DNA of 64,000 nucleotides from Planctomycetota bacterium (GTDB lineage: Bacteria; Planctomycetota; Phycisphaerae; Phycisphaerales; SM1A02): NCBI GenBank assembly GCA_016872835.1, contig VGYX01000009.1, forward strand, positions 62,001-126,000, read 5' to 3'. The notes under the pieces were generated by a model. That model worked only from the letters and a program-made list of their open reading frames with translations, was not told where the DNA came from and ran no database searches. Made by a program: the position numbers and the translations under genes. The first letter of the stretch is position 1, and each line of letters starts with the position of its first letter. Of the stretch, positions 44,168 to 52,703 are shown in pieces.

Positions 44168-45067
44168 TCAGCCGGCCGTCAGCGTGGCGAATGATGCAAG
44201 CCAGGCTTCACGCAGTGCGCGCGTCGCCTCCCCGGGCGCGCCTCCGCCGATCACGCTGCGCTCCACGCGCACCACTGGCAGCACCCCCCAACTCACGTTG
44301 GACAGGAACACCTCGTCCGCGCCAAGCAGGTCATCGATCGTCAGGCTCACGCGCTCCACGCGCAGGCCCGCCTCGTCGGCCAGACCCATCACCGTCCGGC
44401 GCGCGATGCCCGGCAGCACCGGGCTTCGCAGACCACCTTTGGGTTCCTCGCCGCGCGCGATCGGCGTCTGCAGCAAGCCACCCTTGATCACGAACACGTT
44501 GCTGGTGCACGCGCAGGCAAGGCGATTGCTCACATCGAACCACACCGCCTCGGCGGCACCGGCCTGCGCCGCTTCCCGCAGCGCCGCCAACCGTGGCCAG
44601 TACCACAGCGTCTTGTGGCCTCCGAACCGGTCGAGCGGATTCAGACGGTCATCGGCCACCACCACGCCGACACCCTGCTCGAACATCGGCTGGGGAAATG
44701 GCGTGGGCGGTGTCGCGACGATCAGCAGCGTGGGATCCGTGCGCACCGGGCGCCCGTCGCGCGCCTCCCGCAGCATGTTCACCACGCCGGCACTGATCGT
44801 CAGGCGCACGCGCGCTGGTGACTCCCCCCACTTCTGCATGACCTGCTCGACGGCCTGTGCCAGCGGCTCGACCCGAAGCGGATCAGCCAGACCGAGTTCA
44901 CGCGCGCTCTCCGCCAGCCGCTCCAGGTGGTCCGGCAGCCGGAACACCTTGCCGCCGCGCGCCTGCATCGTCTCGAACAGCCCGACCCCATGCTGGAACC
45001 CCGCATCGAGCGCCGAGATGCGCGGGTCCGTTCCATCCACGAATTGACCATCGAGCCAGCAGATCAT
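44168..45067 (-). CDS. class IV PLP enzyme (aminodeoxychorismate lyase / aminotransferase family)
   Basis: The 299-residue protein of the BCAT/D-amino-acid transaminase/ADC-lyase fold starts with the typical WLDGQFVDGTDPRISALDAGFQHGVGLFET. The PLP lysine is Lys152 (GGHKTLWYW), followed by CTSNVFVIKGG and LPGIARRTVMGLAD. The family does not allow a confident choice between PabC (p-aminobenzoate synthesis), D-alanine or branched-chain transaminase. The FGGHKT region and short length lean to PabC. It stands alone; TACCTT ends 6 bases before the ATG. Confidence 0.75.
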   Translation of the reverse strand: MICWLDGQFVDGTDPRISALDAGFQHGVGLFETMQARGGKVFRLPDHLERLAESARELGLADPLRVEPLAQAVEQVMQKWGESPARVRLTISAGVVNMLREARDGRPVRTDPTLLIVATPPTPFPQPMFEQGVGVVVADDRLNPLDRFGGHKTLWYWPRLAALREAAQAGAAEAVWFDVSNRLACACTSNVFVIKGGLLQTPIARGEEPKGGLRSPVLPGIARRTVMGLADEAGLRVERVSLTIDDLLGADEVFLSNVSWGVLPVVRVERSVIGGGAPGEATRALREAWLASFATLTAG

Positions 45068-45073
45068 CTCGCG

Positions 45074-45079
45074 AAGGTA
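45074..45079 (-). promoter_or_regulatory. -10-like TACCTT, 6 bases before the class IV PLP gene
   Basis: TACCTT on the minus strand ends 6 bases before the ATG at 45067. Confidence 0.45.
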
Positions 45080-45167
45080 TCGCAGCCCTCAAAAGCGCCA
45101 ACGCCGCAGGGGAACTGCGGCGTCGGCAAGGAAAGGAGGAAGGATATCTGAAGGCTCGCAGGACGAA

Positions 45168-46040
45168 TCAGAGCATGCTGCTCTTCATCACCGGGACGCC
45201 GTTTCGATCGACCACTTCGATGCGCAGCACGCTCGCGCCATCGAGTGCCGCGCTCGCAAGCCAGCATCCCGTCACGCCAGATCCGGTCACGAAGGATCCC
45301 AGGTCGTACGAGCCTGACGAGGACATCAGACGCACGCGGTATTCGCCGTTGGTCGGCAGTCCAAAGCAGAGGATGTAGAACTTGCCTCCGTCCTCGGGCA
45401 GGTGGAACAGCTGGCCGCCGACGCCGGCCTTCGGATCCACGCCGGGCAGCGAGTAGACGAAACGTCCCTGGGCAAGAATCACGGAACGCAGCGTGGGGGC
45501 AACATCCTTGTTGCTCTCCAGATCCTTCGCCGCCACCTCGTTCTGCAGGAGTCGCTCGACCATCTGCACGTTCGTGTCCAGCGCCATCGCCCAGACCACC
45601 GCAGCGACCAGCGAGGCGGCAAGCCCGACGGATACGGCACGCCACACGGACACCACACGCTCGGCACGGCGGACGGTAAGGCTCAGGCGCTCACGCTCGA
45701 TCAGCTCCGAGGCCGTTTCGGCTCGGACGGCGGCCCGGACGGACTTGGCGCCGATGGTCGCGATGGGCTTGAGTTCCCGAGCCTCCTCGTCCATGGCCTC
45801 GCGGACCGAGCCCATGACCTTCGAACGAAGGTCGGCGGGCGGCTCCTCATCCGCAAGCAGCGCGGCATCGGTCGCCACGGCGGCCTGCAGACGACGAATC
45901 TCTTCCTGCACGGATGCCGGGGCGGCATGGAAGCTGCGGGCGTAGTGCGCGGCCTCAAACTCGTCGAGAAGGCCCAGAGCATCCAGCGATGCCTGCTCGA
46001 TCAGTTCCTCACGGCGCAGCAGTTCGTTCAGCGGGTTCAT
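45168..46040 (-). CDS. RskA-like membrane anti-sigma factor without zinc motif
   Basis: The 290-residue protein has an N-terminal helical anti-sigma domain (ALGLLDEFEAAHYARSF ... EEIRRLQAAV), one membrane helix (SVGLAASLVAAVVWAMAL) and a periplasmic RskA-type domain (FHLPEDGGKFYILCFGLPTNGEYRV). The HxxxCxxC zinc site of ZAS anti-sigma factors is absent. Start at MNPLNELLRR, decided by a GAGGACAAG ribosome-binding site. It lies 228 bases downstream of the ECF sigma gene in the same direction and presumably inhibits that sigma factor. Confidence 0.82.
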   Translation of the reverse strand: MNPLNELLRREELIEQASLDALGLLDEFEAAHYARSFHAAPASVQEEIRRLQAAVATDAALLADEEPPADLRSKVMGSVREAMDEEARELKPIATIGAKSVRAAVRAETASELIERERLSLTVRRAERVVSVWRAVSVGLAASLVAAVVWAMALDTNVQMVERLLQNEVAAKDLESNKDVAPTLRSVILAQGRFVYSLPGVDPKAGVGGQLFHLPEDGGKFYILCFGLPTNGEYRVRLMSSSGSYDLGSFVTGSGVTGCWLASAALDGASVLRIEVVDRNGVPVMKSSML

Positions 46041-46268
46041 GAACTTGTCCTCGTCCTCTCGCATCCAAACCATCCAGGACCGGACGCCGCCATGGTGCAG
46101 GAGCGGCGTCTGAGCGCCGCGAACCCTGTGACAAACCGAAAGTCACTCAAGGAGGGTGCGGCGTTCTTCCCGGAAGCCTTTCGGCAACCGCCACTCCCTC
46201 TGATTGCAGATGAGTACGACCCCCCTCCCGGAAAGGGTGCATCATTCCCAAAGTATTTCGAGACCGGC

Positions 46269-46844
46269 TCAGGCCAGGTGCTGCTCGGCGTCGCCCATGC
46301 GCTCCCGCAGCCGCGCCAGACCGCGACTGAGCGCGCTCTTCACGGTTCCAAGAGGCGCGTTCAGCTGCTCGCTGACCTCGCGCAGGGTGAAACCCTTCAG
46401 GTACGTGCGCTCGATCACCTCGCGCTGGAGCGCCGGCAATTCCTGGATCCGCGCCGAAAGGGCCGGGTTCGCCTCCATTGGCGCGACCTGCTCCTTGGTA
46501 GAGCCCCCCGGAATGAAGCCGGCCTCATTCTCCGTCTCAAGTCCGAGAACTTCAGGCCGTGCGACCTTGCGACGAAGACGATCGATCAGGTGACGGCGCG
46601 CGATCAGCATCACCCAGGTCACCAGTCGGGCGCGGCGAGGATCGAAGCGATCCGCGGTCTTCCACAGCCGAACGAAGATCTCCTGCGAGGCATCCTCGGC
46701 CTCGGCCCGGCTGTTCAGCACTTGGCGGGAGGCCTTGAAGACCAGCGCTCCGAAGCGCTCGTAAAGCTCTGAAATGGCCGATTCGTCGCCAGAAGCGACA
46801 CGGCTCATCAGGATCCACTCTTCATCCGTCGATTGGAAGACCAT
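46269..46844 (-). CDS. ECF sigma factor (SigK-like)
   Basis: The 191-residue sigma factor has region 2 (ISELYERFGALVFKASRQVLNSRAEAEDASQEIFVRLW ... WVMLIARRHLIDRLRR) and region 4 (LPALQREVIERTYLKGFTLREVSEQLNAPLGTVKSALSRGL). The EDASQEIFVRLW form and the RskA-like partner fit the ECF group that contains SigK. The start is ATG 46844, with GAGGAG 8 bases before it; a GTG three codons upstream overlaps that site. The gap to the anti-sigma gene holds no recognisable terminator. Confidence 0.92.
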   Translation of the reverse strand: MVFQSTDEEWILMSRVASGDESAISELYERFGALVFKASRQVLNSRAEAEDASQEIFVRLWKTADRFDPRRARLVTWVMLIARRHLIDRLRRKVARPEVLGLETENEAGFIPGGSTKEQVAPMEANPALSARIQELPALQREVIERTYLKGFTLREVSEQLNAPLGTVKSALSRGLARLRERMGDAEQHLA

Positions 46845-47048
46845 CTTTTCCACTCCTCATATTTGAGGTTTCGAATTGTGTGGGCGAACGACACAGCGTC
46901 CGCTCCGGATGCAATCTAGCCCGGCTTTCGTGGAAGTCAGAAATATTCCCCCCATTTTTCTCGCATCAATGAAACCCCGTGGCATCTTGCATGCGCCAGC
47001 GGTTGCATGCGCTCCGAGGGAAGGGGGTCCGGAAACTTCAGGGTCTTC

Positions 47049-47861
47049 ATGGATCGATCCCTACACAGCCCATTTCGCCCAGCACGTGGATTCAGCCTCG
47101 TCGAGTTGCTGATCACATTGGCTGTGATTGCTGCCATGTCCAGCATGATGTTCCCTGCCTTCTCCAAGGTGCATGACATGGCGCGGAGGCTGATGTGCCA
47201 GAACAACATGCGGTCTCTGTACTTCGCGCTGCAGGCCTTCGCTGAGGACTCGGGGCAGCAGCGGCTTCCGGAATCGATCCACGCTGCACGATCCACGACC
47301 TTGGCCCTGCGCCCGCAGGAACTGATGGCACTCTCGACGGATGTCGACCCGAAGACGAATCGCTCGTCTTGGGATGGCCTTGGAAAGTTGTGGCGAGGCG
47401 GCAACGCCGCGATCGGCGATGCATCGACCTTCTACTGCCCGGCCCACCAGTCGCGGCACACCCTCTCGGAGTATCAGGAGCACTTCGAACCGACCGCCAA
47501 GAACGCTGCGGGCGGACGCCGTTTGGGCAAGCAACCCACCAAGAAGGTCTACGGCAACTACCACTATTGGGAAGCCTGGAACCGGGCAGTTGAAGCGCGC
47601 CGCACCGGCACGACGCGGACCACGAAGGCCAACATCTTCGAGAAGGTGGTCCTGACAGACGGCCTTCGAACCCGTCTGGACCTGAACCATCGCGGTGGCT
47701 GCAACACGCTCAAGAACGATGGCTCGGTGGAATGGATCGGCGGCACGAAGTACGACCTCGTCACGCTGCAGTTGCCGATGGCTGGCGAACTTTCCAACCC
47801 GGTCGATCAGACCAGGATCTTCGAGCGCATCGTGAGCGAGTTCAACGACTTGAGCCGCTGA
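47049..47861 (+). CDS. planctomycete pseudopilin with H-X9-DG motif
   Basis: The 270-residue protein has the type IV prepilin signal GFSLVELLITLAVIAAM with cleavage after Gly and Glu at +5. The stretch AFSKVHDMARRLMCQNNMRSL is the usual following helix. Near the C-terminus HRGGCNTLKNDG fits the H-X9-DG motif that defines the planctomycete pseudopilin family. It should be processed by a prepilin peptidase and join a pilus- or type II secretion-like structure. It is divergent from the ECF sigma gene, and its last 20 bases overlap the convergent gene. Confidence 0.9.
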   Translation: MDRSLHSPFRPARGFSLVELLITLAVIAAMSSMMFPAFSKVHDMARRLMCQNNMRSLYFALQAFAEDSGQQRLPESIHAARSTTLALRPQELMALSTDVDPKTNRSSWDGLGKLWRGGNAAIGDASTFYCPAHQSRHTLSEYQEHFEPTAKNAAGGRRLGKQPTKKVYGNYHYWEAWNRAVEARRTGTTRTTKANIFEKVVLTDGLRTRLDLNHRGGCNTLKNDGSVEWIGGTKYDLVTLQLPMAGELSNPVDQTRIFERIVSEFNDLSR

Positions 47862-48831
47862 CCAGCGGGCTGCGCCGCCGCAGCCATGCCTCCGTCATCC
47901 TGTGACTGCTGATGCCCGGGTTGATCGTGTGGCCACGCACGGCCTCGATCCGCGCGGATGTGAGCAGGTGGTCGACACGCCAGAGCGGAAACTGCCGCGG
48001 CCACGTTGCGAGCCAGCCCCCGCCGGCCTGCTGCAACACATCGCGAAAACCGGGGAAGCATCGCTGCATGATCACGCTCCCATCGGTGGCGTTGAAGTCG
48101 CCAGCCACCAGGTCCACGTCGCCAAGCGACCCCTCTTCGCACGCCTGGTGCAGCACCTCGGCGACGGCGCTTCGGGGCAACGACGGTCGACTCGGCAGAT
48201 CCACCATCGCGATCCGCAACGGCACGCCTTCCCATGCTGGGGGAAGGACCTCGAATCGGGCCACCCACCAACGCCTGCCCGGGCCTCCGCCGCCTGCGAT
48301 CTGGACGGCTTCGCGGACGGGCCATCGCGTCACCAGCGCGAAGGGACCTGCGCCCACCACGCGCGCGCTCTCGCCGGCCCACTGCCGAACCTGATCGGGC
48401 GAGGTGATCGCGCCACGATTCGAGATCAAGACCACGTCGGCGGGGCGATCCGCGAGAGCCTGAAGACTGCGTGAATCGTCGCTCGACGGCCAGTTCGTGT
48501 TCCATTGCAGCACATGCACGGAGCCGGAGTCGGTGCCCACATCCAACGACCGAACACCGAGATCGGATCGCAGCAGCGCGATCAACGCGATGAGGGCGAT
48601 CCCCGACTGGACGGTCGCGCCCACTCGCGGTCGGGCGGAGCCGACAAGTCTCCTCACGACCAACGCCGCCGCCGCGGTTGCCAGCACCGTGACAGATGGA
48701 ATCCAGAAAAGCCACTGGGACCATGCCCAGGCATCACCAAGCATGCGTCCGGACAGCCAGGCACCGAACCAGACGATGCTGCCCACCTGCAGCACGTTGG
48801 ACATCCAGCGCAGCAGTCGGTGGCGAGCCAT
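47842..48831 (-). CDS. membrane-anchored EEP-fold protein, likely degenerate
   Basis: The 329-residue protein has three N-terminal membrane helices (about 12-95) followed by an endonuclease/exonuclease/phosphatase domain. Recognisable elements are VLQWNTNWP, VVLISNRG, DLVAGDFNATDG and RVDHLLTS. The metal-binding Glu of the LLQE motif is Asn138, and the Asp of the terminal SDH motif is Ser309 (SSH). DxN in GDFNA is intact. Enzyme activity is doubtful unless other residues substitute. This layout resembles the membrane-bound EEP proteins of unknown substrate. Confidence 0.75.
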   Translation of the reverse strand: MARHRLLRWMSNVLQVGSIVWFGAWLSGRMLGDAWAWSQWLFWIPSVTVLATAAAALVVRRLVGSARPRVGATVQSGIALIALIALLRSDLGVRSLDVGTDSGSVHVLQWNTNWPSSDDSRSLQALADRPADVVLISNRGAITSPDQVRQWAGESARVVGAGPFALVTRWPVREAVQIAGGGGPGRRWWVARFEVLPPAWEGVPLRIAMVDLPSRPSLPRSAVAEVLHQACEEGSLGDVDLVAGDFNATDGSVIMQRCFPGFRDVLQQAGGGWLATWPRQFPLWRVDHLLTSARIEAVRGHTINPGISSHRMTEAWLRRRSPLVSGSSR

Positions 48832-48872
48832 GACCGCACATCATCGCATGAATGCCCAAATGGCAGTTGACG

Positions 48873-48887
48873 GGGGTCATGAACCCC
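48873..48887. promoter_or_regulatory. dyad upstream of dnaK
   Basis: GGGGT-CATGA-ACCCC is a short dyad 134 bases before the dnaK start. It is not the CIRCE element of HrcA. It could be an operator or a leader hairpin; low certainty. Confidence 0.3.
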
Positions 48888-48921
48888 AAATTGACCTGCA
48901 GAAGGCTGGTGGAAGCCCCTG

Positions 48922-48927
48922 TATTGT
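48922..48927 (+). promoter_or_regulatory. possible -10 (TATTGT) for dnaK
   Basis: TATTGT lies 93 bases before the dnaK start. No -35 at normal spacing; the TTGAC sequences at 48867 and 48891 are too far or too close. Confidence 0.25.
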
Positions 48928-49020
48928 GCGATTTCCGCAGGACTGGAAGTTTGGCATCGCCCTTGCTTCCCTCTTCATGCCGCGCGGGTCTACCCCCGAC
49001 CGGCGAAAGGAAACACTCTC

Positions 49021-50919
49021 ATGGCAGGAAAGATCATCGGCATCGACCTTGGCACCACGAACTCCGTCGTCGCAGTGATGGAGGGCGGTCAGCCCAAGGT
49101 GCTCATCAACGCCTCCGGCGCCCGCACCACCCCAAGCGTGGTCGGCTTCACCGAGAAGGGCGAGCGGCTGGTCGGACAGCCCGCGCGTCACCAGCAGGTG
49201 ACCAACCCCAAGAACACCGTCTTCAGCATCAAGCGCTTCATGGGTCGTCGTCATGACGAGGTGGAGAGCGAGGAGAAGCTCGTTCCCTACACCGTCGTCG
49301 GCGGTCCGGCGGACCTCGTGAAGGTCGACGTGCGCGGCAAGCAGTACACGCCGCCCGAGATCAGCGCGATGATCCTGCAGGAACTGAAGAAGGTCGCCGA
49401 GGACTATCTCGGCGAGAAGGTCGACCGCGCGGTCATCACCGTGCCGGCGTACTTCAACGACAGCCAGCGTCAGGCCACCAAGGACGCCGGCGAGATCGCC
49501 GGCCTGAAGGTCGAGCGCATCATCAACGAGCCCACCGCGGCGGCGCTGGCCTACGGCCTGGAAAAGAAGAAGAACGCGCGCATCGCGGTGTTCGACCTTG
49601 GCGGCGGCACCTTCGACGTGAGCATCCTGGACGTGGGTGACGGTGTCTTTGAGGTGCTGAGCACCAACGGCGACGGCCACCTTGGCGGCGACGACTTCGA
49701 TCAGCGGCTCATCGACTTCATCGCCGAGGAGTTCCGCAAGAAGGAAGGCATCGACGTGCGCAAGGACGCGATGGCCCTGCAGCGCCTGAAGGAGGCGGCC
49801 GAGAAGGCGAAGATCGAGCTCTCCAGCCAGATGGAGACCGCGGTCAACCTGCCCTTCATCACCGCCGACCAGAACGGCCCGAAGCACCTGCAGGTCACCG
49901 TGACCCGCTCGCGCTTCGAGGACATGTGCAAGGATCTCTTCGATCGCCTGCGCGGCCCGTGCGAGCAGGCTCTTCGTGACGCGAAGCTGAACCCGAAGGA
50001 CGTGCAGGAAATCGTGCTCGTCGGCGGTTCGATCCGAATCCCGAAGGTCCAGCAGCTGGCGAAGGACATCTTCCAGACGCAGGAGCTCGACAAGAGCATC
50101 AACCCCGACGAGGTGGTGGCCGTAGGCGCCGCCATCCAGGGCGCGGTCCTGCAGGGCGACGTGAAGGACGTGCTGCTGCTCGACGTGACCCCGCTCTCGC
50201 TGGGCGTGGAGACGCTTGGTGGCGTGATGACCAAGCTGATCGAGAAGAACACCACGATCCCGACCAGCAAGAAGGAGGTCTTCAGCACGGCGGCCGACAA
50301 CCAGACCAGCGTGACCATCCACGTGCTGCAGGGCGAGCGCGAGTTCGCCGGCGACAACCGCAGCCTGGGTCGCTTCGACCTGAGCGGCATCGCCCCGGCC
50401 CCGCGCGGCCTGCCGCAGATCGAGGTGGAGTTCGCGATCGACGCCAACGGCATCCTGAACGTGTCGGCCACCGAGAAGGCGACCGGCAAGAAGCAGGAGA
50501 TCCGCATCACCGGCTCGAGCGGCCTCAACAAGGACGAGGTCGAGCGCATGCGCAAGGAAGCCGAGCAGAACGCCGCGGCCGACAAGGTGCGTCGCGAGCT
50601 CGTGGATCTGCGCAACCAAGGCGAGGCAGCGGCGTACTCCACGCGGAAGGCCCTCGAGGAGCACGGCGGCAAGGTGAGCGCCGAGGCGCGCGGCAAGATC
50701 GAGGCCGCGCTGTCGAACCTGGAGACCGCGCTGAAGGGCGAGGACAAGGCGGCCATGACGGCGGCCCTGAAGACGCTCAATGACGCGTCGACCGAGCTTG
50801 GCAAGGCGGTCTACGAGGCCACCTCCAAGGGCGCCACGCCTGGCGCCGAGGGTGGCGCGAAGTCCGGCGGCAAGGACGACGTGATCGACGCCGAGTATGA
50901 GGTGAAGGACGGAAACTGA
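49021..50919 (+). CDS. dnaK: molecular chaperone DnaK (Hsp70)
   Basis: The 632-residue Hsp70 has an ATPase domain with [17 protein letters not shown], the phosphate loop [14 protein letters not shown] and the linker region [14 protein letters not shown]. The substrate-binding domain and helical lid follow, ending in a Gly-rich tail and the C-terminal [12 protein letters not shown] that binds co-chaperones. Length is typical. The start has an AGGAA ribosome-binding site (GAAAGGAAACACTCTC). A G+C-rich hairpin follows the stop. No grpE or dnaJ is adjacent. Confidence 0.98.
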   Translation: MAGKIIGIDLGTTNSVVAVMEGGQPKVLINASGARTTPSVVGFTEKGERLVGQPARHQQVTNPKNTVFSIKRFMGRRHDEVESEEKLVPYTVVGGPADLVKVDVRGKQYTPPEISAMILQELKKVAEDYLGEKVDRAVITVPAYFNDSQRQATKDAGEIAGLKVERIINEPTAAALAYGLEKKKNARIAVFDLGGGTFDVSILDVGDGVFEVLSTNGDGHLGGDDFDQRLIDFIAEEFRKKEGIDVRKDAMALQRLKEAAEKAKIELSSQMETAVNLPFITADQNGPKHLQVTVTRSRFEDMCKDLFDRLRGPCEQALRDAKLNPKDVQEIVLVGGSIRIPKVQQLAKDIFQTQELDKSINPDEVVAVGAAIQGAVLQGDVKDVLLLDVTPLSLGVETLGGVMTKLIEKNTTIPTSKKEVFSTAADNQTSVTIHVLQGEREFAGDNRSLGRFDLSGIAPAPRGLPQIEVEFAIDANGILNVSATEKATGKKQEIRITGSSGLNKDEVERMRKEAEQNAAADKVRRELVDLRNQGEAAAYSTRKALEEHGGKVSAEARGKIEAALSNLETALKGEDKAAMTAALKTLNDASTELGKAVYEATSKGATPGAEGGAKSGGKDDVIDAEYEVKDGN

Positions 50920-50944
50920 GTTCCGCCCACGAAGCGTGAAACCA

Positions 50945-50981
50945 CGCGGCCGCCGGATCGAAACCCGATTCGGCGGCCGCG
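50945..50981 (+). terminator. hairpin after dnaK, likely terminator
   Basis: An 11-bp stem, CGCGGCCGCCG (50945-50955) with CGGCGGCCGCG (50971-50981), has further pairing inside the loop. It is followed by TTCGTTC, which is T-rich but interrupted, so termination is likely but less certain than at the other sites. Confidence 0.65.
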
Positions 50982-51023
50982 TTCGTTCTCGGCGCCTCCC
51001 AAGCCAACGACCCTGCGACCAAC

Positions 51024-51698
51024 ATGAAGCAATCGCTCCTGCTGACCTGCCTGACCGCCCTGCTGCTTGCCGCGGGTGAGCCGCCCGCCGCGACCCCCCG
51101 CGTTGGCTACGCATGGCCGCTGCCCACCTGCGTGGTGAGTGGTGAGCCTCTGGGCGCCAAGTCCGTGGTGAAGGTGCTGGAAGACCCCAAGGATGCCTCA
51201 GTGCATGGCCGCGAGGTGCGCTTCTGCTGCGAGAAGTGCGTGAACACCTTCGAGGCCAACCGCGCCAAGTACCTGGAGGCGGCCGACGCATTGATCGTAC
51301 AGCGCGAGCAGGCCGTGTACCCCTCCGCTGTCTGCATCATCATGACGGACGAGAAACTCGCGGCGCCGGGCACGCCGGAGGCCGCGGACGTTCGTGGGGT
51401 CGTGGTGGGCAACCAGCTTGTGCGCCTTTGCTGCGCCTCGTGCGAGCGGAAGGTCCGGCGCAACCCCACCAGCGCGCTGGCGAAGGTGCAGCGAGCGGCC
51501 GTGGAGGCGCAGGCCAAGGACTATCCCCTCAAGGCGTGTCCGATCAGCGGACGACCGCTTCCGGCGGAACCCGTGGACACGCTGCTGGCCGGCCGGCTGG
51601 TTCGACTGTGCTGCAAGGAGTGCCAGGCGAAGGCGGAACAGGATGTCGCAGCCACGCTGGCCAAGCTCGACGCGGCCCGCGCCACGAAGCCCAGCTGA
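51024..51698 (+). CDS. secreted Cys-rich protein with three YHS/TRASH-like repeats
   Basis: The 224-residue protein has a signal peptide (LLLTCLTALLLAAGE) and three copies of a metal-site module at residues 36-85, 104-154 and 172-213. Each has one Cys after a Cys-x-x-Ser/Thr-type turn (CVVSGEPLG, CIIMTDEKL, CPISGRPLP) and then V-R-F/L-CC-x2-C (Cys68/69/72, 136/137/140, 196/197/200). This spacing resembles YHS and TRASH metal-binding domains. Twelve conserved cysteines suggest three metal sites in an exported protein, perhaps for copper or zinc handling. No metal transporter is adjacent. Confidence 0.7.
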   Translation: MKQSLLLTCLTALLLAAGEPPAATPRVGYAWPLPTCVVSGEPLGAKSVVKVLEDPKDASVHGREVRFCCEKCVNTFEANRAKYLEAADALIVQREQAVYPSAVCIIMTDEKLAAPGTPEAADVRGVVVGNQLVRLCCASCERKVRRNPTSALAKVQRAAVEAQAKDYPLKACPISGRPLPAEPVDTLLAGRLVRLCCKECQAKAEQDVAATLAKLDAARATKPS

Positions 51699-51707
51699 GT
51701 CGCGACG

Positions 51708-52697
51708 TCAGCGCGCGCGCCGCGCCGGCGTGGCGCGAAAGAGCGCCGCGAACAGGCCGGGGCCTGCCGTCTTCGGTTCGGGTGGCAGTTCCCGGTGACG
51801 CGCGAGTTGCACCCCCGCCGCGCGCGCCATCTGCTCCAGTTCTCCGCGCGAGAACCCCATGTGCAGATGGCCCATGCTTGCCGCGTAGGCGCGGCGGTCG
51901 TGCGGCACCAGATCCACCACCAGCGTGCCGCCGCCCGAACGCACGCCGCGCACGGCCTCCTTCAGCACGGCGCCTGGATCCGGCACGTGGTGCAGCACCA
52001 GCATGATCACCGACGCGTCGGCCTCGCCGTCCTTCAGGGGCAGCGACTCGAGCGCACCCTGACGGAACTCGACGTTGTCGCAACTCGCCAGACGCTTGCG
52101 CGCCGCGTCGAGCATGGAACGCTCGCGATCGATCGCGATGACGCGCCGCACGCACGGCGCGAGCAACTGCGACGCCTCGCCGGTGCCGCAGCCAAGATCT
52201 GCCACGCTCCAATCGGGATCAAGCAAGTCCAGCAGCGCGAGCGCCGTCACGCGATCACCGAACAGGTCGCGCCGTACCTCGCTCCACTCACCGCCAAGCC
52301 GGCCGAAGAAGGAGCGGCTGTCCACCTTGCGGTCGGCAAGCACGCTGGCGAGACGCTTCAGGTCCTGCGAGGCCTCTGGATGCTGCACAAGCGCGGGCCG
52401 CGCGAGTTCCCACAACAGCCGAGCCTGTTCCGGCATCGCAGGACCCGCCAGACGATAGAGCCCCGCCGGTCCCTCGCTTCGCCGCGCGATCCAGCCCCCA
52501 TCCAGCAGCGCCTTCAGATGACGGCTCGCGGTGCTCTGCGGCACCTGCAGGGTGCGCGCGACCTCACCCACGCCGAGTTCCTCACGCTCCAGCAGCGCCA
52601 GCACGCGCCAGCGCGCCAGGTCGCCCATCGCGGCCAGGCGGTCCAGCAACTCGACCGGATCTCCGGCCGATCCATCGTGACTGGATGCCCGCGCCAC
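51708..52697 (-). CDS. ArsR-family regulator fused to a methyltransferase domain
   Basis: The 329-residue fusion starts with an ArsR winged helix (residues 15-105: LAAMGDLARWRVLALLEREELGV and VPQSTASRHLKALLDGGWI). It continues with a class I SAM-dependent methyltransferase domain with VADLGCGTGEASQLLAP, VIAIDRERSML and ASVIMLVLHHVPDP. No ArsR metal-binding CxC is present. ArsR-methyltransferase fusions are known near SAM-cycle genes, and SahR-type regulators sense S-adenosylhomocysteine. It starts at GTG 6 bases after the TPR lipoprotein gene, so it is co-transcribed. It may control metH at 18.8 kb; inference. Confidence 0.85.
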   Translation of the reverse strand: MARASSHDGSAGDPVELLDRLAAMGDLARWRVLALLEREELGVGEVARTLQVPQSTASRHLKALLDGGWIARRSEGPAGLYRLAGPAMPEQARLLWELARPALVQHPEASQDLKRLASVLADRKVDSRSFFGRLGGEWSEVRRDLFGDRVTALALLDLLDPDWSVADLGCGTGEASQLLAPCVRRVIAIDRERSMLDAARKRLASCDNVEFRQGALESLPLKDGEADASVIMLVLHHVPDPGAVLKEAVRGVRSGGGTLVVDLVPHDRRAYAASMGHLHMGFSRGELEQMARAAGVQLARHRELPPEPKTAGPGLFAALFRATPARRAR

Positions 52698-52703
52698 GCG
52701 CGA

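Noticed and set aside
48832-49020. CIRCE/HrcA element before dnaK
   Set aside because: No TTAGCACTC/GAGTGCTAA inverted repeat is present. The only dyad (GGGGT-CATGA-ACCCC) is different.
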